Shown here piece after piece: positions 26,166-34,075 of a DNA stretch of 37,258 nt (positions within the stretch are counted from its first letter, which is position 1; each line of letters opens with the position of its first letter). The position numbers were made by a program, and so were the translations under genes. Below the pieces are notes generated by a model, which was not told the origin of the DNA, ran no database searches, and saw only the letters and a program-made list of their open reading frames with translations. Where the stretch lies: positions 1-37,258 of the forward strand of contig CADEDC010000058.1 of NCBI GenBank assembly GCA_902825985.1, given 5' to 3'. Origin of the DNA: an uncultured Acidobacteriota bacterium (GTDB taxonomy: Bacteria; Acidobacteriota; Vicinamibacteria; Vicinamibacterales; CAVVIG01).

Positions 26166-27805
26166 CGTCTGGACTGGCGCACCGTGAAACCCGCCTCCTG
26201 CGTCTCGCCGCCGCCGTGCTCGCGTGCGGCGCCGCCCTCGCGCTGGCGCCGCCGCTCGCCGCCCAGCCGGTGGCCGAACGCGTGCTGGTGATGCCGTTCG
26301 AGAACGTGGCCCACGACGGCAAGATCGTCTGGTTGAGCGAAGCCGCCGCCGTGCTCCTTGCCGACGATTTGAATGCCATGGGCACCCAGGCGATCACCCG
26401 CGAGGAACGGCAGGAAGCGTTCGATCGCCTGCAGGTGCCGCCGGCGGCCGCGCTCACCGACGCCACCGTGCTGCGCCTGGCACAGCTGGTCGGCGCGACG
26501 TCGGTCGTTCTTGGCACGATTCGGATGGACGGCGACGACCTCGTCGCAGACGCGCGCGAGGTCGTGATCGACGCGGCGCGCCTGCGGAAGCGGGTGGGCG
26601 CCCGCGGTCCACTGGCCGACCTGTTCGACACGTTCCAGCGGGTGGCGGGCCAGCTGGCGCCGACTTCGTCGCGAACCGCCGAGGAGGTCGCCCGCCAGCA
26701 CCCGCCGGTGGCGGTGCTCGAGAGCTACATCAAGGGCATCGTTGCCGAGAATCCCGCGATCGCCATCTCCTATCTGCGGGCGGCGCTCGACATGCAACCG
26801 TCCTTCGATCGTGCCCGGCTGGCGCTGTGGGAGGCCTACACGGAACAGGGCGACCATCAGGCGGCGCTGACCGCGGTGGCGGCCACCGTGCCGACGTCGC
26901 CGCTGGCGACGCGCAGCCGCTTCCGCCGCGGGCTGTCGCTGCTCGAGTTGCAGCGCCTTGACGAGGCATTCGACCTCTTCAAAGAGCTATCGGACGACCA
27001 GCCGACGGCGGCGGTGTTCAACAACCTCGGCGTGATCCAGTTGCGGCGCGGCGGCTGGCCCCCGCCCGGGCCGCCGACGTTCTTCTTCGATCGGGCCGCC
27101 GCCCTCGATGCGACGGACTCCGATCTCTTCTTCAACCTCGGCTACGCCTACTGGCAGGTGCGCGAGGCCGGTGCCGCGACGTACTGGTTGCGCGAAGCGG
27201 TGCGCCGGAACCCGGCCGACGGGGAAGCGCACTACGTGCTCGCGGCGGCGCTCGCCGCCGGCGGCAATGCAACCGAGTCGGCGCGCGAGAGGGAACTCGC
27301 GAGGCGTTTGTCGTCGACCTTTGCCGAGTGGGACAAGCGACCGGCCGGCGAGGCGGTGCCAAACGGGCTCGAGCGGGTGAAGGCCGATGTCGCGCTGCCG
27401 GCGCTGCGCCGTGTCGACGATCCGCAGGGCGTCGGGCGCGATCAGCGGGCGCTCGCGACGTTCTACGTCCAGCGCGGCCAGCGGCTGTACGAGCGCGAGA
27501 TGGACCGCGACGCGGCGGCCGAGTTGAACCGCGCGCTGTTCCTCTCCCCCTACGACGCCGAGGCGAACCTGTTGCTCGGCCGTGTCCATCAGCGGGCGGG
27601 CCGGTTGAGTGAAGCCATCGGCTCGTACAAGGTCGCCATCTGGAGCGCCGAGACCGCCGCGGCCCACGCGGCGCTCGCCGCCGCCTACGCCGAGGCGAAG
27701 GACGACGAGTCGGCGAAGAGCGCAGCCGCCCGCGCCCTGGAACTCGACCCGGCCTCTGTCGAAGCCAGACAGGTACTGGAACGACTGACCCGTCCGGACC
27801 GCTGA
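26162..27805 (+). CDS. Exported TolB-N/TPR-repeat protein
   Basis: A 547-residue protein. Residues 1 to about 35 form a signal peptide (LAAAVLACGAALALAPPLAAQ). Residues about 38-160 look like a TolB N-terminal-type domain (VLVMPFENVAHDGKIVWLSEAAAVLLADDL, then VGATSVVLGTIRM). The remainder is built of helical pairs consistent with tetratricopeptide repeats, for example FFNLGYAYWQVREAGAATYWLREAVRRNP and AEANLLLGRVHQRAGRLSEAIGSYKVAI. ATG 26162 is chosen for the signal peptide, the AGGAGGG ribosome site about 12 nt upstream and the ATGA overlap with the preceding gene. It probably acts as a periplasmic scaffold. The downstream SPOR and lnt genes suggest an envelope context. Confidence 0.82.
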   Translation: MTSGLAHRETRLLRLAAAVLACGAALALAPPLAAQPVAERVLVMPFENVAHDGKIVWLSEAAAVLLADDLNAMGTQAITREERQEAFDRLQVPPAAALTDATVLRLAQLVGATSVVLGTIRMDGDDLVADAREVVIDAARLRKRVGARGPLADLFDTFQRVAGQLAPTSSRTAEEVARQHPPVAVLESYIKGIVAENPAIAISYLRAALDMQPSFDRARLALWEAYTEQGDHQAALTAVAATVPTSPLATRSRFRRGLSLLELQRLDEAFDLFKELSDDQPTAAVFNNLGVIQLRRGGWPPPGPPTFFFDRAAALDATDSDLFFNLGYAYWQVREAGAATYWLREAVRRNPADGEAHYVLAAALAAGGNATESARERELARRLSSTFAEWDKRPAGEAVPNGLERVKADVALPALRRVDDPQGVGRDQRALATFYVQRGQRLYEREMDRDAAAELNRALFLSPYDAEANLLLGRVHQRAGRLSEAIGSYKVAIWSAETAAAHAALAAAYAEAKDDESAKSAAARALELDPASVEARQVLERLTRPDR

Positions 27806-27815
27806 CCTCGCGTGG

Positions 27816-27821
27816 TACAAT
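27816..27821 (+). promoter_or_regulatory. -10-like element at SPOR gene start
   Basis: TACAAT ends 9 nt before TTG 27830 (in frame). If active, it would give a near-leaderless mRNA and would rule out a GTG 27812 start for transcripts made from it. Confidence 0.3.
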
Positions 27822-27829
27822 CCTGGCGC

Positions 27830-28678
27830 TTGGTACAACACGCTCAAGACGACGGATTCCATGAGATACAGCTGAACGGCAAACAGCTGGTCTTCGTCTT
27901 CATGGCCGCCACGGTCGTGTCGGTCGTCATCTTCCTGTGCGGAGTACTGGTCGGGCGCGGCGTCCGTGGCGGACAGCCCGACACGGCCCAGGTGACGACC
28001 GAATCGGCCGATCAGCAGCTGCAGGGCGCCATCAATCCGGAGAAGCCGCCGACCGTGCAGCAGAACGAGGACCCCACCAAGGCGCCGCCTCCGGCTCCCG
28101 CCGAAGGCGGGACCACCGGTGACGCCTCCCTGGTGGCAGATGCCACGCCGGCGGTGCCAGCGGGTGCGGCGACTGGCGCCGCGCGGATGCCCGAGACACC
28201 GGCTGCCGCTCCGCCGCCCGCGGCTGCCGCGAACGCTGCCAGTGTCGCCGCCGCGGCCAAGGCGGCCGACGCGAAGGCTGCCGCGGCAAAGGCCGCGGGG
28301 ACTGGCGCTGCGGTCAAGGCGGTGCCGCCGGCCGCCCGGCCCGAGGCGGCGGCCAACCGATCGCCGGTGCGCAAGGACCCGGCGGCGGCCCCGGCGTCCC
28401 CGGCGCCCGGCGGCGAGTCGGCGCCGCCCGCCGCCGTCCCGACGCCCGACGACACGCAGCGCGGCTGGGTCGTGCAGGTGGCGGCGACCAAGACGCGCAG
28501 CGAAGCCGAAACCATCGCCAAGCGGCTGAACGGTCGCGGCTATTCGGCGTTCGTGTTGTCGAACAACGCCAACGTCTTCCGCGTCCGCGTCGGCGGCTAC
28601 AGGAACAAGAAGGACGCCGATGGCGTCGCGGCCCGGCTCAAGAAGGAAGAACGCGTCACCCCCTGGGTGACCCGCTGA
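27830..28678 (+). CDS. SPOR domain-containing membrane protein
   Basis: A single-pass inner-membrane protein. A short cytoplasmic N terminus is followed by one membrane helix (LVFVFMAATVVSVVIFLCGVLVG). A long Ala/Pro/Lys-rich periplasmic spacer of about 150 residues includes AAAKAADAKAAAAKAAG. The C-terminal SPOR domain (last about 75 residues: GWVVQVAATKTRSEAETIAKRL ... FRVRVGGYRNKKDADGVAARLKKEE) binds denuded septal peptidoglycan in known members such as FtsN and DedD. The start is uncertain: GTG 27812 (288 residues) or TTG 27830 (282 residues). I prefer the latter because a TACAAT lies between them, though this is weak evidence. It sits between the TPR gene and lnt in the same-strand run. 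Confidence 0.85.
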   Translation: MVQHAQDDGFHEIQLNGKQLVFVFMAATVVSVVIFLCGVLVGRGVRGGQPDTAQVTTESADQQLQGAINPEKPPTVQQNEDPTKAPPPAPAEGGTTGDASLVADATPAVPAGAATGAARMPETPAAAPPPAAAANAASVAAAAKAADAKAAAAKAAGTGAAVKAVPPAARPEAAANRSPVRKDPAAAPASPAPGGESAPPAAVPTPDDTQRGWVVQVAATKTRSEAETIAKRLNGRGYSAFVLSNNANVFRVRVGGYRNKKDADGVAARLKKEERVTPWVTR

Positions 28679-28725
28679 GCGTGCCCGGCGTGACCGCGCG
28701 CTAGCTGCGCAGCTCTCCGGAAGTC

Positions 28726-30255
28726 ATGACCCGCCATTTCGATTACGGGCTCGCGGCTGCCTCCGGCGTGCTGCTCGCGTGCAGCTTTCCGTCCTTCGGC
28801 ATCCCGATCATCGCCTGGGTCGCGCTCGCGCCGTTGCTCGTGGCGCTCGGCGGCGGCACGGTCGGGCGCGCCTTCTTCCTCGGTCTCACCACGGGCGTCG
28901 TCTATTTCATCGGCACGTTGTACTGGGTGTCGCTGGTCATGCACACCTACGGCGGCCTGGCGATGTGGACGGCGGTGCTGGTCAACGGGCTGCTCATCGC
29001 CTACCTGGCCCTCTACCCGGCGCTGTTTGCCGCCATCATGCGCCACGTGATCCGGCGAGCCGGTCCGGCCGGCCTGCTGGCCACTCCGCTCGTCTGGGTG
29101 GCCACCGAGTTCGGGCGCAGCTACGTCATCACCGGCTTTCCCTGGGTTCTGCTCGGTTACAGCCAGGTCACCGTGATCCCGATCGCACAGCTGGCCAGTG
29201 CGCTGGGTGTGTTCGGCCTGTCCGCCCTCATTGGCTTCGTCACCGCGGCCGGCGTGCTGGCCTTCGGTCCGGCACGCAGCCGCGGGTCCATCGGGCCGGT
29301 GACGCAGTACACGCCCGCCATCGTCGCCTTCCTGCTGGTCCTCGGCATCGGCATCTGGGGCAGCCAGCGGGTCGCCACCGGCACGCTGACGCGTCTGGGC
29401 ACGCCGATGACGTTCGGCATCGTGCAGGGCAACGTCGATCAGGCGGAGAAGTGGGACCCGGTGCGGGCCGGCGCGATTTTCGACGACTACCTGCGGCTCA
29501 CCGGCGACGCGATCGGCCGCGGCGCGCAGGTGGTGGTGTGGCCCGAATCGTCGACGCCGTTCCTCTTCGAGGAAGACCGGCCGCGGGCCGAGCAGATCCG
29601 CGCCATCGCCCGGGCCGCCGGCGTCTCGATTCTGCTCGGCAGCGACCAGCTCGAACGCGGCCAGCCGCCGCACTACTTCAATTCCGCCTTCCTGATTCGG
29701 CCGGACGGCGCCACCGGCGGCGTCTACCGCAAGATGCACCTGGTGCCGTTCGGCGAGTACGTGCCGCTGAAGACGCTGCTGTTCTTTGCCGCGCCGCTGG
29801 TCGAAGCGGTGTCGGATTTCTCGGCCGGCGAGGCCGGCGTCCTGCTGCCGCTCGGTCCGCATCCGGTGAGCACCGCCATCTGCTACGAGGTCGTGTATCC
29901 GGATCTCGTGCGAGCGAGCGTGGTGGGCGGCAGCCAGCTGCTCACGACGATCACCAACGACGCCTGGTTCGGCCGCTCGTCGGCGCCCTACCAGCACTTC
30001 GCCCAGGCGGCGATGCGGGCCATCGAGAACGGCCGCTATCTGGTGCGATCGGCCAATACCGGCATCAGCGGCATCGTCGATCCCTACGGGCGCGTGCAGG
30101 CGCAGACCGACATTTTCGAACCGGCGGTGCTGGTCGGGCAGGCGCGCCTGATCCAGGACCTGACGCTCTATGCCCGCATCGGCGACGGCATCGCCTACGC
30201 GTCGGTGGCCGCGACCGGCCTGCTCCTGCTGATGGCGCGGCGGCGTGTACAATAG
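28726..30255 (+). CDS. lnt: Apolipoprotein N-acyltransferase
   Basis: A 509-residue inner-membrane enzyme that adds the third acyl chain to the N-terminal cysteine of lipoproteins. The N-terminal 200 residues contain about six hydrophobic helices, plus a conserved VWVATEFGRSYVITGFPWVLLGYS segment. The periplasmic nitrilase-like domain follows. The triad is Glu274 (WPESSTPF), Lys336 (YRKMHLVPFGEYVP) and Cys386 (ICYEVVYPDL), nearly co-located with E. coli Glu267, Lys335 and Cys387. Length agrees with E. coli Lnt (512). One more hydrophobic helix closes the protein. ATG 28726 follows GGAAG by about 4 nt. The gene implies a diderm envelope with triacylated lipoproteins. Confidence 0.95.
   Translation: MTRHFDYGLAAASGVLLACSFPSFGIPIIAWVALAPLLVALGGGTVGRAFFLGLTTGVVYFIGTLYWVSLVMHTYGGLAMWTAVLVNGLLIAYLALYPALFAAIMRHVIRRAGPAGLLATPLVWVATEFGRSYVITGFPWVLLGYSQVTVIPIAQLASALGVFGLSALIGFVTAAGVLAFGPARSRGSIGPVTQYTPAIVAFLLVLGIGIWGSQRVATGTLTRLGTPMTFGIVQGNVDQAEKWDPVRAGAIFDDYLRLTGDAIGRGAQVVVWPESSTPFLFEEDRPRAEQIRAIARAAGVSILLGSDQLERGQPPHYFNSAFLIRPDGATGGVYRKMHLVPFGEYVPLKTLLFFAAPLVEAVSDFSAGEAGVLLPLGPHPVSTAICYEVVYPDLVRASVVGGSQLLTTITNDAWFGRSSAPYQHFAQAAMRAIENGRYLVRSANTGISGIVDPYGRVQAQTDIFEPAVLVGQARLIQDLTLYARIGDGIAYASVAATGLLLLMARRRVQ
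30248..30253 (+). promoter_or_regulatory. -10-like element before prfB
   Basis: TACAAT overlaps the end of lnt and lies 53 nt before ATG 30306. It would give a leader of about 46 nt containing a GAGGAG ribosome site. Confidence 0.35.
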
Positions 30256-30305
30256 GTCCACGAAATCCGACGATTTTCTCTCTGGATCCGACGCGAGGAG
30301 TGGGC

Positions 30306-31443
30306 ATGGCCATCGTTGACGAGGTGAAACGACGCTACGAGGATCTCAGCCGCCGGGCTGCCGATCTGCGGAGCTATCTTTGACGCCGCACACCCTGACG
30401 AAGAACTAGCCCGCCTCGAGGCGCGCACCGCCGCACCGGAGTTCTGGAAGGATCAGGCCGAAGCACAGAAGGTGCTGCAGCGCCGCCGCCGGCTCGAACA
30501 GGACCGCGATCTCGTCGCGTCGCTGCGCAAGCGGACCGACGACCTCGCCGTGCTGCTCGAATGGGCGGATGCCGGCGAGCCGGTCGACGGCGAGTTCGCC
30601 GCCGCCCTGGACGCCCTCGATCAGGAAGTCCAGGCCGGTGAGATCAAGAAGATGCTGGGCGGCGAGCACGATCGCAAGAACGCCATCGTGACGATCCATC
30701 CGGGCGCCGGCGGCACCGAATCGCAGGACTGGGCCGAGATGCTGCTGCGCATGTACCTGCGCTGGGCCGAACGGCGCGGTTTCAAGCGCGAGATCATCGA
30801 CTACCAGCCGGCCGAGGAGGCCGGGCTCAAGAGCGTCACGTTCACCGTCAACGGCGAGTACGCCTACGGACTGCTGTCGGCCGAGGCCGGCGTCCACCGT
30901 CTGGTGCGCATCTCGCCGTTCGATCAGGCGGCGCGCCGCCACACGTCGTTCGCCTCGCTCTACGTCTGGCCCGAACTGCCCGAGGACGTCGACGTCGTCA
31001 TCGAAGACAAGGATCTGCGCATCGATACCTATCGATCGAGCGGTGCCGGCGGCCAGCACGTCAACGTCACCGACTCGGCGGTCCGGCTCACCCACCTGCC
31101 GACCGGCCTCGTCGTCTCGTGTCAGAACGAGCGATCGCAACATCGCAACCGCGATTCCGCGATGCGGGTGCTCAAGGCACGGCTCTACGACATCAAGATG
31201 AAGGAACAGCAGAAGAACCTCGAGTCGATCAGCGGGACGAAGAAGGACATCGCATTCGGCAGCCAGATTCGCAGCTACGTCCTGCATCCGTACCAGATGG
31301 TGAAGGACCACCGGACGCGGGAGTCGGTCGGCGATCCGACGCGCGTGCTCGAGGGCGATCTGGATGGGTTCATCAAGTCGTACCTGATGAAGCGGGCCGG
31401 CGGCACATTGGGTGAGGCGGCGCCCGATGATGACGAGGCGTGA
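30306..31443 (+). CDS. prfB: Peptide chain release factor 2 with programmed +1 frameshift
   Basis: Release factor RF2, terminating at UGA and UAA. The zero frame runs from ATG 30306 (ribosome site GCGAGGAG just upstream) for 25 codons to an in-frame TGA at 30381-30383. Reading then continues in the +1 frame from 30382 to the stop at 31441-31443. The slip site is CTT TGA C, preceded by a GGAG Shine-Dalgarno-like element (30370-30373). This is the same arrangement and codon number (TGA at codon 26) as E. coli prfB, giving 378 residues. The RF2-specific SPF tripeptide is at 203-205 and GGQ at 248-250. The frameshift makes RF2 autoregulate its own level. The short zero-frame segment is easily missed, which would make this look like a truncated gene. 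Confidence 0.96.
30370..30384 (+). promoter_or_regulatory. prfB +1 frameshift site
   Basis: GGAGCTATCTTTGAC: an SD-like GGAG, then CTT (slippery P-site codon), TGA (slow stop in the A site) and C (poor stop context). It is a close match to the E. coli element, with GGAG in place of AGGGGG. Confidence 0.95.
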
Positions 31444-31484
31444 GGCGTGCCGGATGACGGCGGTCGGCGCGTGACGGGCGATTG

Positions 31485-33014
31485 ATGGGGAAGGCAGGCC
31501 TCGTCGCCGCGGGCATTCTGCTCAGCCGGGTGGCGGGCCTCGTCCGCATCCGGGTCTTCGCCCACTACTTCGGCCTGCAGTCCGACGCCGCCGACGCCTT
31601 CACCGCGGCGTTCCGCATCCCGAACCTGCTGCAGAACCTGTTCGGGGAAGGGGCGCTGTCCGGCTCGTTCATCCCGGTGTATGCCGGTCTGCTGTCGACG
31701 GGGAAGCCGGCCGAAGCGGACCGTGTCGCCGGTGCGGTCGGCGCGCTCCTCGCGCTGCTCGTCAGCGGCCTCGTCGCCGCCGGCGTGCTGATGACGCCGG
31801 CGCTCGTCGATCTGCTCGCTCCCGGCTTCGAGGGTGACAAGCGCGCGCTGACGATCCGGCTCGTCAGGATCCTGTTCCCGGGGGCCGGGATCCTCGTCCT
31901 CTCGGCGTGGTGCCTCGGGATTCTCAACAGTCACCAGCGATTCCTGCTGTCGTACGCCGCGCCGGTGATGTGGAACGCGGCGATGATTGCCACGCTGCTG
32001 CTGTTCGGGGCACGGGCGGGGCTGCCGCACCTCGCCGAGTACCTGGCGTGGGGCTCGGTCGCCGGCAGCGTGCTGCAGTTCGCCGTGCAGGTGCCGGCGG
32101 TGGCGCGCCTGGCGCGCCCGCAATTCCGTCTCGACACGACATCGGCGCACGTGCGCACCGTGCTGCTCAATTTCGTGCCGGTATTCTTCACGCGCGGCGT
32201 GGTGCAGGTGAGCGCCTACATCGACACGCTGCTCGGCAGCTTGCTGCCGACCGGCGCCGTCACCGCTCTCTTCAACGCGCAGCTGATCTACATGCTGCCG
32301 ATCAGCCTCTTCGGCATGTCGATCGCCGCGGCGGAGCTGCCGGCGATGTCGGGTGCGGCCGCCGATGGGGTGCGCCAGCGCCTGGCGACCGCGCTCCGCC
32401 AGGTGGCCTATCTCGCCGTGCCGTCCGCCATCGCCTTCGTCGCACTGGGTGACGTGATTGCCGCGGCCGTGCTGCAGACCGGGCGCTTCACGGCGGCAGA
32501 TGCACGCTACGTCTGGGGCATCCTGGCCGGGTCGGCCGTCGGCGTCATCGCCTCGACGATGGGGCGCCTCTACTCATCGACCTGCTATGCGCTGCGCGAC
32601 GCCCGGACGCCATTTCGTTACGCGGTCGTCCGCGTCACCCTCACGGTGGTTGCCGGCTATGTCGGCGCGATTCCGGTGCCGCGGGCGCTCGGCCTACCGG
32701 CACTGTGGGGGGCCGCCGGTCTGACGATCGCCTCCGGACTGGCCGGCCTGCTCGAGATGCTGCTGTTGCGGCGGGCCATGAACGCCAGGATCGGCCGCAC
32801 CGGCCTGCCCGCTGGTTTCCTCTTCCGGGTGCTCGGTGCCGCCACCACCGGCGCCGGCGTCGCGTGGGCGATCCGCCTGATCGTCCCGGTGTGGCATCCC
32901 GTCGTGACGGCTGCCGTCGTGTTGGGCGCCTATGGTCTCGTCTACCTGGGGCTGACCGTCGTCCTGCGGGTGCCCGAGGCCACGGCGCTGCTCCGGCGTG
33001 GGCGCCGCGGCTAG
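31485..33014 (+). CDS. murJ: Lipid II flippase MurJ
   Basis: A 509-residue polytopic membrane protein of the MOP (MviN/MurJ) superfamily, which moves lipid II across the inner membrane for peptidoglycan synthesis. The conserved first helix and loop read LLSRVAGLVRIRVFAHYFG, then SDAADAFTAAFRIPNLLQNLFGEGALSGSFIPVY, the MurJ hallmark. About 13-14 hydrophobic helices follow. Length is standard (about 510-520). ATG 31485 is preferred to the overlapping TTG 31482. It follows prfB by 41 nt and ends just before a strong stem-loop. Together with lnt and the penicillin-binding protein at 34072 it makes this stretch envelope-oriented. Confidence 0.94.
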   Translation: MGKAGLVAAGILLSRVAGLVRIRVFAHYFGLQSDAADAFTAAFRIPNLLQNLFGEGALSGSFIPVYAGLLSTGKPAEADRVAGAVGALLALLVSGLVAAGVLMTPALVDLLAPGFEGDKRALTIRLVRILFPGAGILVLSAWCLGILNSHQRFLLSYAAPVMWNAAMIATLLLFGARAGLPHLAEYLAWGSVAGSVLQFAVQVPAVARLARPQFRLDTTSAHVRTVLLNFVPVFFTRGVVQVSAYIDTLLGSLLPTGAVTALFNAQLIYMLPISLFGMSIAAAELPAMSGAAADGVRQRLATALRQVAYLAVPSAIAFVALGDVIAAAVLQTGRFTAADARYVWGILAGSAVGVIASTMGRLYSSTCYALRDARTPFRYAVVRVTLTVVAGYVGAIPVPRALGLPALWGAAGLTIASGLAGLLEMLLLRRAMNARIGRTGLPAGFLFRVLGAATTGAGVAWAIRLIVPVWHPVVTAAVVLGAYGLVYLGLTVVLRVPEATALLRRGRRG

Positions 33015-33018
33015 ACTA

Positions 33019-33045
33019 GTCGGCCGCGGGCGGCCAGCGGCCGAC
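33019..33045. terminator. Stem-loop after murJ
   Basis: GTCGGCCGC and GCGGCCGAC form a perfect 9-bp stem with a 9-nt loop, starting 4 nt after the murJ stop. No T-tract follows. Confidence 0.45.
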
Positions 33046-33067
33046 GCCGGCGGTTTGACCGGCCACG

Positions 33068-33073
33068 TATACT
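33068..33073 (+). promoter_or_regulatory. -10-like element before DUF6644-like pair
   Basis: TATACT ends 5 nt before GTG 33078 and 17 nt before ATG 33090, after the murJ stem-loop. It suggests an own promoter for the two small membrane-protein genes, with no or a very short leader. Confidence 0.4.
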
Positions 33074-33077
33074 GGCC

Positions 33078-33560
33078 GTGCCGCAACCCATGCTGACCGG
33101 TCTCGCTCGAACGCTCGAACAGTCGTCGCTCGCGTCGTGGGTCAACAGCTCCGCGCTCGTACTCGGACTGCTGAGCGGCGTCCACCTGATCGGTTTCGCG
33201 ATGGTCGTCGGCGCCGCGCTGGTCTCGGCACTCCACATGGTGGGGCTGGCGTTTGCCGATCGCCCGTCCCGTGAAGTGACGCGAGTCGTCGGCAGCGGCC
33301 TGTGGCTCGGCTTGCTCGTCAGCCTGACGACCGGCGCCATGCTCGTGTCACCGCGCGCGCAGTCAGCATTCGACAACTGGATTTTCGCGATGAAGATGAT
33401 CTTCCTGGCTGCCGCCGCGCTCGCGCAACTGGCTGTCGGCCGCTTCGCGGCGAAGGCCGATGCCGGGTCGCTGCTCCCATTGCGGACGTGGGGCGTGGTG
33501 ACGACCACCCTGTGGTTGGCGGTCGGCCTCTCGGGCGCCGCGTTCATCCTGCTCGAGTAG
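33078..33560 (+). CDS. Small membrane protein, DUF6644-like (first of pair)
   Basis: A 160-residue integral membrane protein with about four hydrophobic helices (SALVLGLLSGVHLIGFAMVVGAALVSALHMVG, GLWLGLLVSLTTGAMLVS, WIFAMKMIFLAAAALAQLAVG, VVTTTLWLAVGLSGAAFILL). His36 in the first helix and His53 at its far end resemble the heme-b-ligand layout of CopD/cytochrome-like four-helix proteins, but heme binding is speculative. The start is GTG 33078 or ATG 33090 (MLTGLARTLEQS). The following gene encodes a similar protein, so the two probably act together. Function is unknown. Confidence 0.78.
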   Translation: MPQPMLTGLARTLEQSSLASWVNSSALVLGLLSGVHLIGFAMVVGAALVSALHMVGLAFADRPSREVTRVVGSGLWLGLLVSLTTGAMLVSPRAQSAFDNWIFAMKMIFLAAAALAQLAVGRFAAKADAGSLLPLRTWGVVTTTLWLAVGLSGAAFILLE

Positions 33561-33571
33561 GGAAGGGCGCA

Positions 33572-34075
33572 GTGAATCTGACGGCCATCGAACCGACGTT
33601 GCTGCGCCTCGAACAAAGCTGGGCCGGCGTCCTCGTCCGCGAATCGCTCTGGGGGTTCCCCATCGTAGTGGGCCTGCACATCCTCAGCCTGGCGTTCTCG
33701 GTCGGGATGTTCTGGTGGTTCGACCTGCGTCTGCTCGGCGTGGCGCTCACGCGGTCGCGCGTGTCGGCCGTCTACCGGAAGCTGATGCCGTGGGCGACGC
33801 TCGGCTTCCTGTCGGCGTTCACCACCGGCGGGATGCTGTTCGCGGGGTTCGCGACGAACGCCGCCGGCAACGGCTGGTTCCGCGTGAAGGTGCTGATGCT
33901 GGCGGTCGCCGGGCTCAACGCGCTGGTCTATCACCTGCTGACCGAACGCGATCGCGTGGACTGGGACGATCGTCCGACGCCGCCGGCCGCCGCCCGCTTC
34001 GCGGGCCTGGTGTCGCTGCTCGCGTGGGCGGTCGTCATCCTGTGCGGCCGGATGATGTCCTACACGATGTTCTAG
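33572..34075 (+). CDS. Small membrane protein, DUF6644-like (second of pair)
   Basis: A 167-residue integral membrane protein, related in layout to the preceding one. The first long helix FPIVVGLHILSLAFSVGMFWWFDLRLLG carries the G-L/V-H-I/L motif at the same place. Then come a TTGGMLFAGFATN segment (compare TTGAMLVSP in the first protein), a FRVKVLMLAVAGLNALVYHL helix and a closing LAWAVVILCGRMMSY helix. GTG 33572 has GGAAGGG about 7 nt upstream, 11 nt after the previous stop. The pair likely derives from duplication and may form a heterodimer. Its TAG stop shares the palindrome CTAG with the stop of the convergent penicillin-binding protein gene. Confidence 0.8.
   Translation: MNLTAIEPTLLRLEQSWAGVLVRESLWGFPIVVGLHILSLAFSVGMFWWFDLRLLGVALTRSRVSAVYRKLMPWATLGFLSAFTTGGMLFAGFATNAAGNGWFRVKVLMLAVAGLNALVYHLLTERDRVDWDDRPTPPAAARFAGLVSLLAWAVVILCGRMMSYTMF

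Noticed and set aside
28200..28350. Ala/Lys-rich repeats in the SPOR protein as a DNA repeat or CRISPR-like array
   Set aside because: The repetition is irregular at DNA level and in frame with a typical periplasmic spacer.
30306..30383. A stand-alone 25-codon ORF before the RF2 gene
   Set aside because: It is the zero-frame start of prfB joined by the +1 frameshift, not a separate peptide gene.
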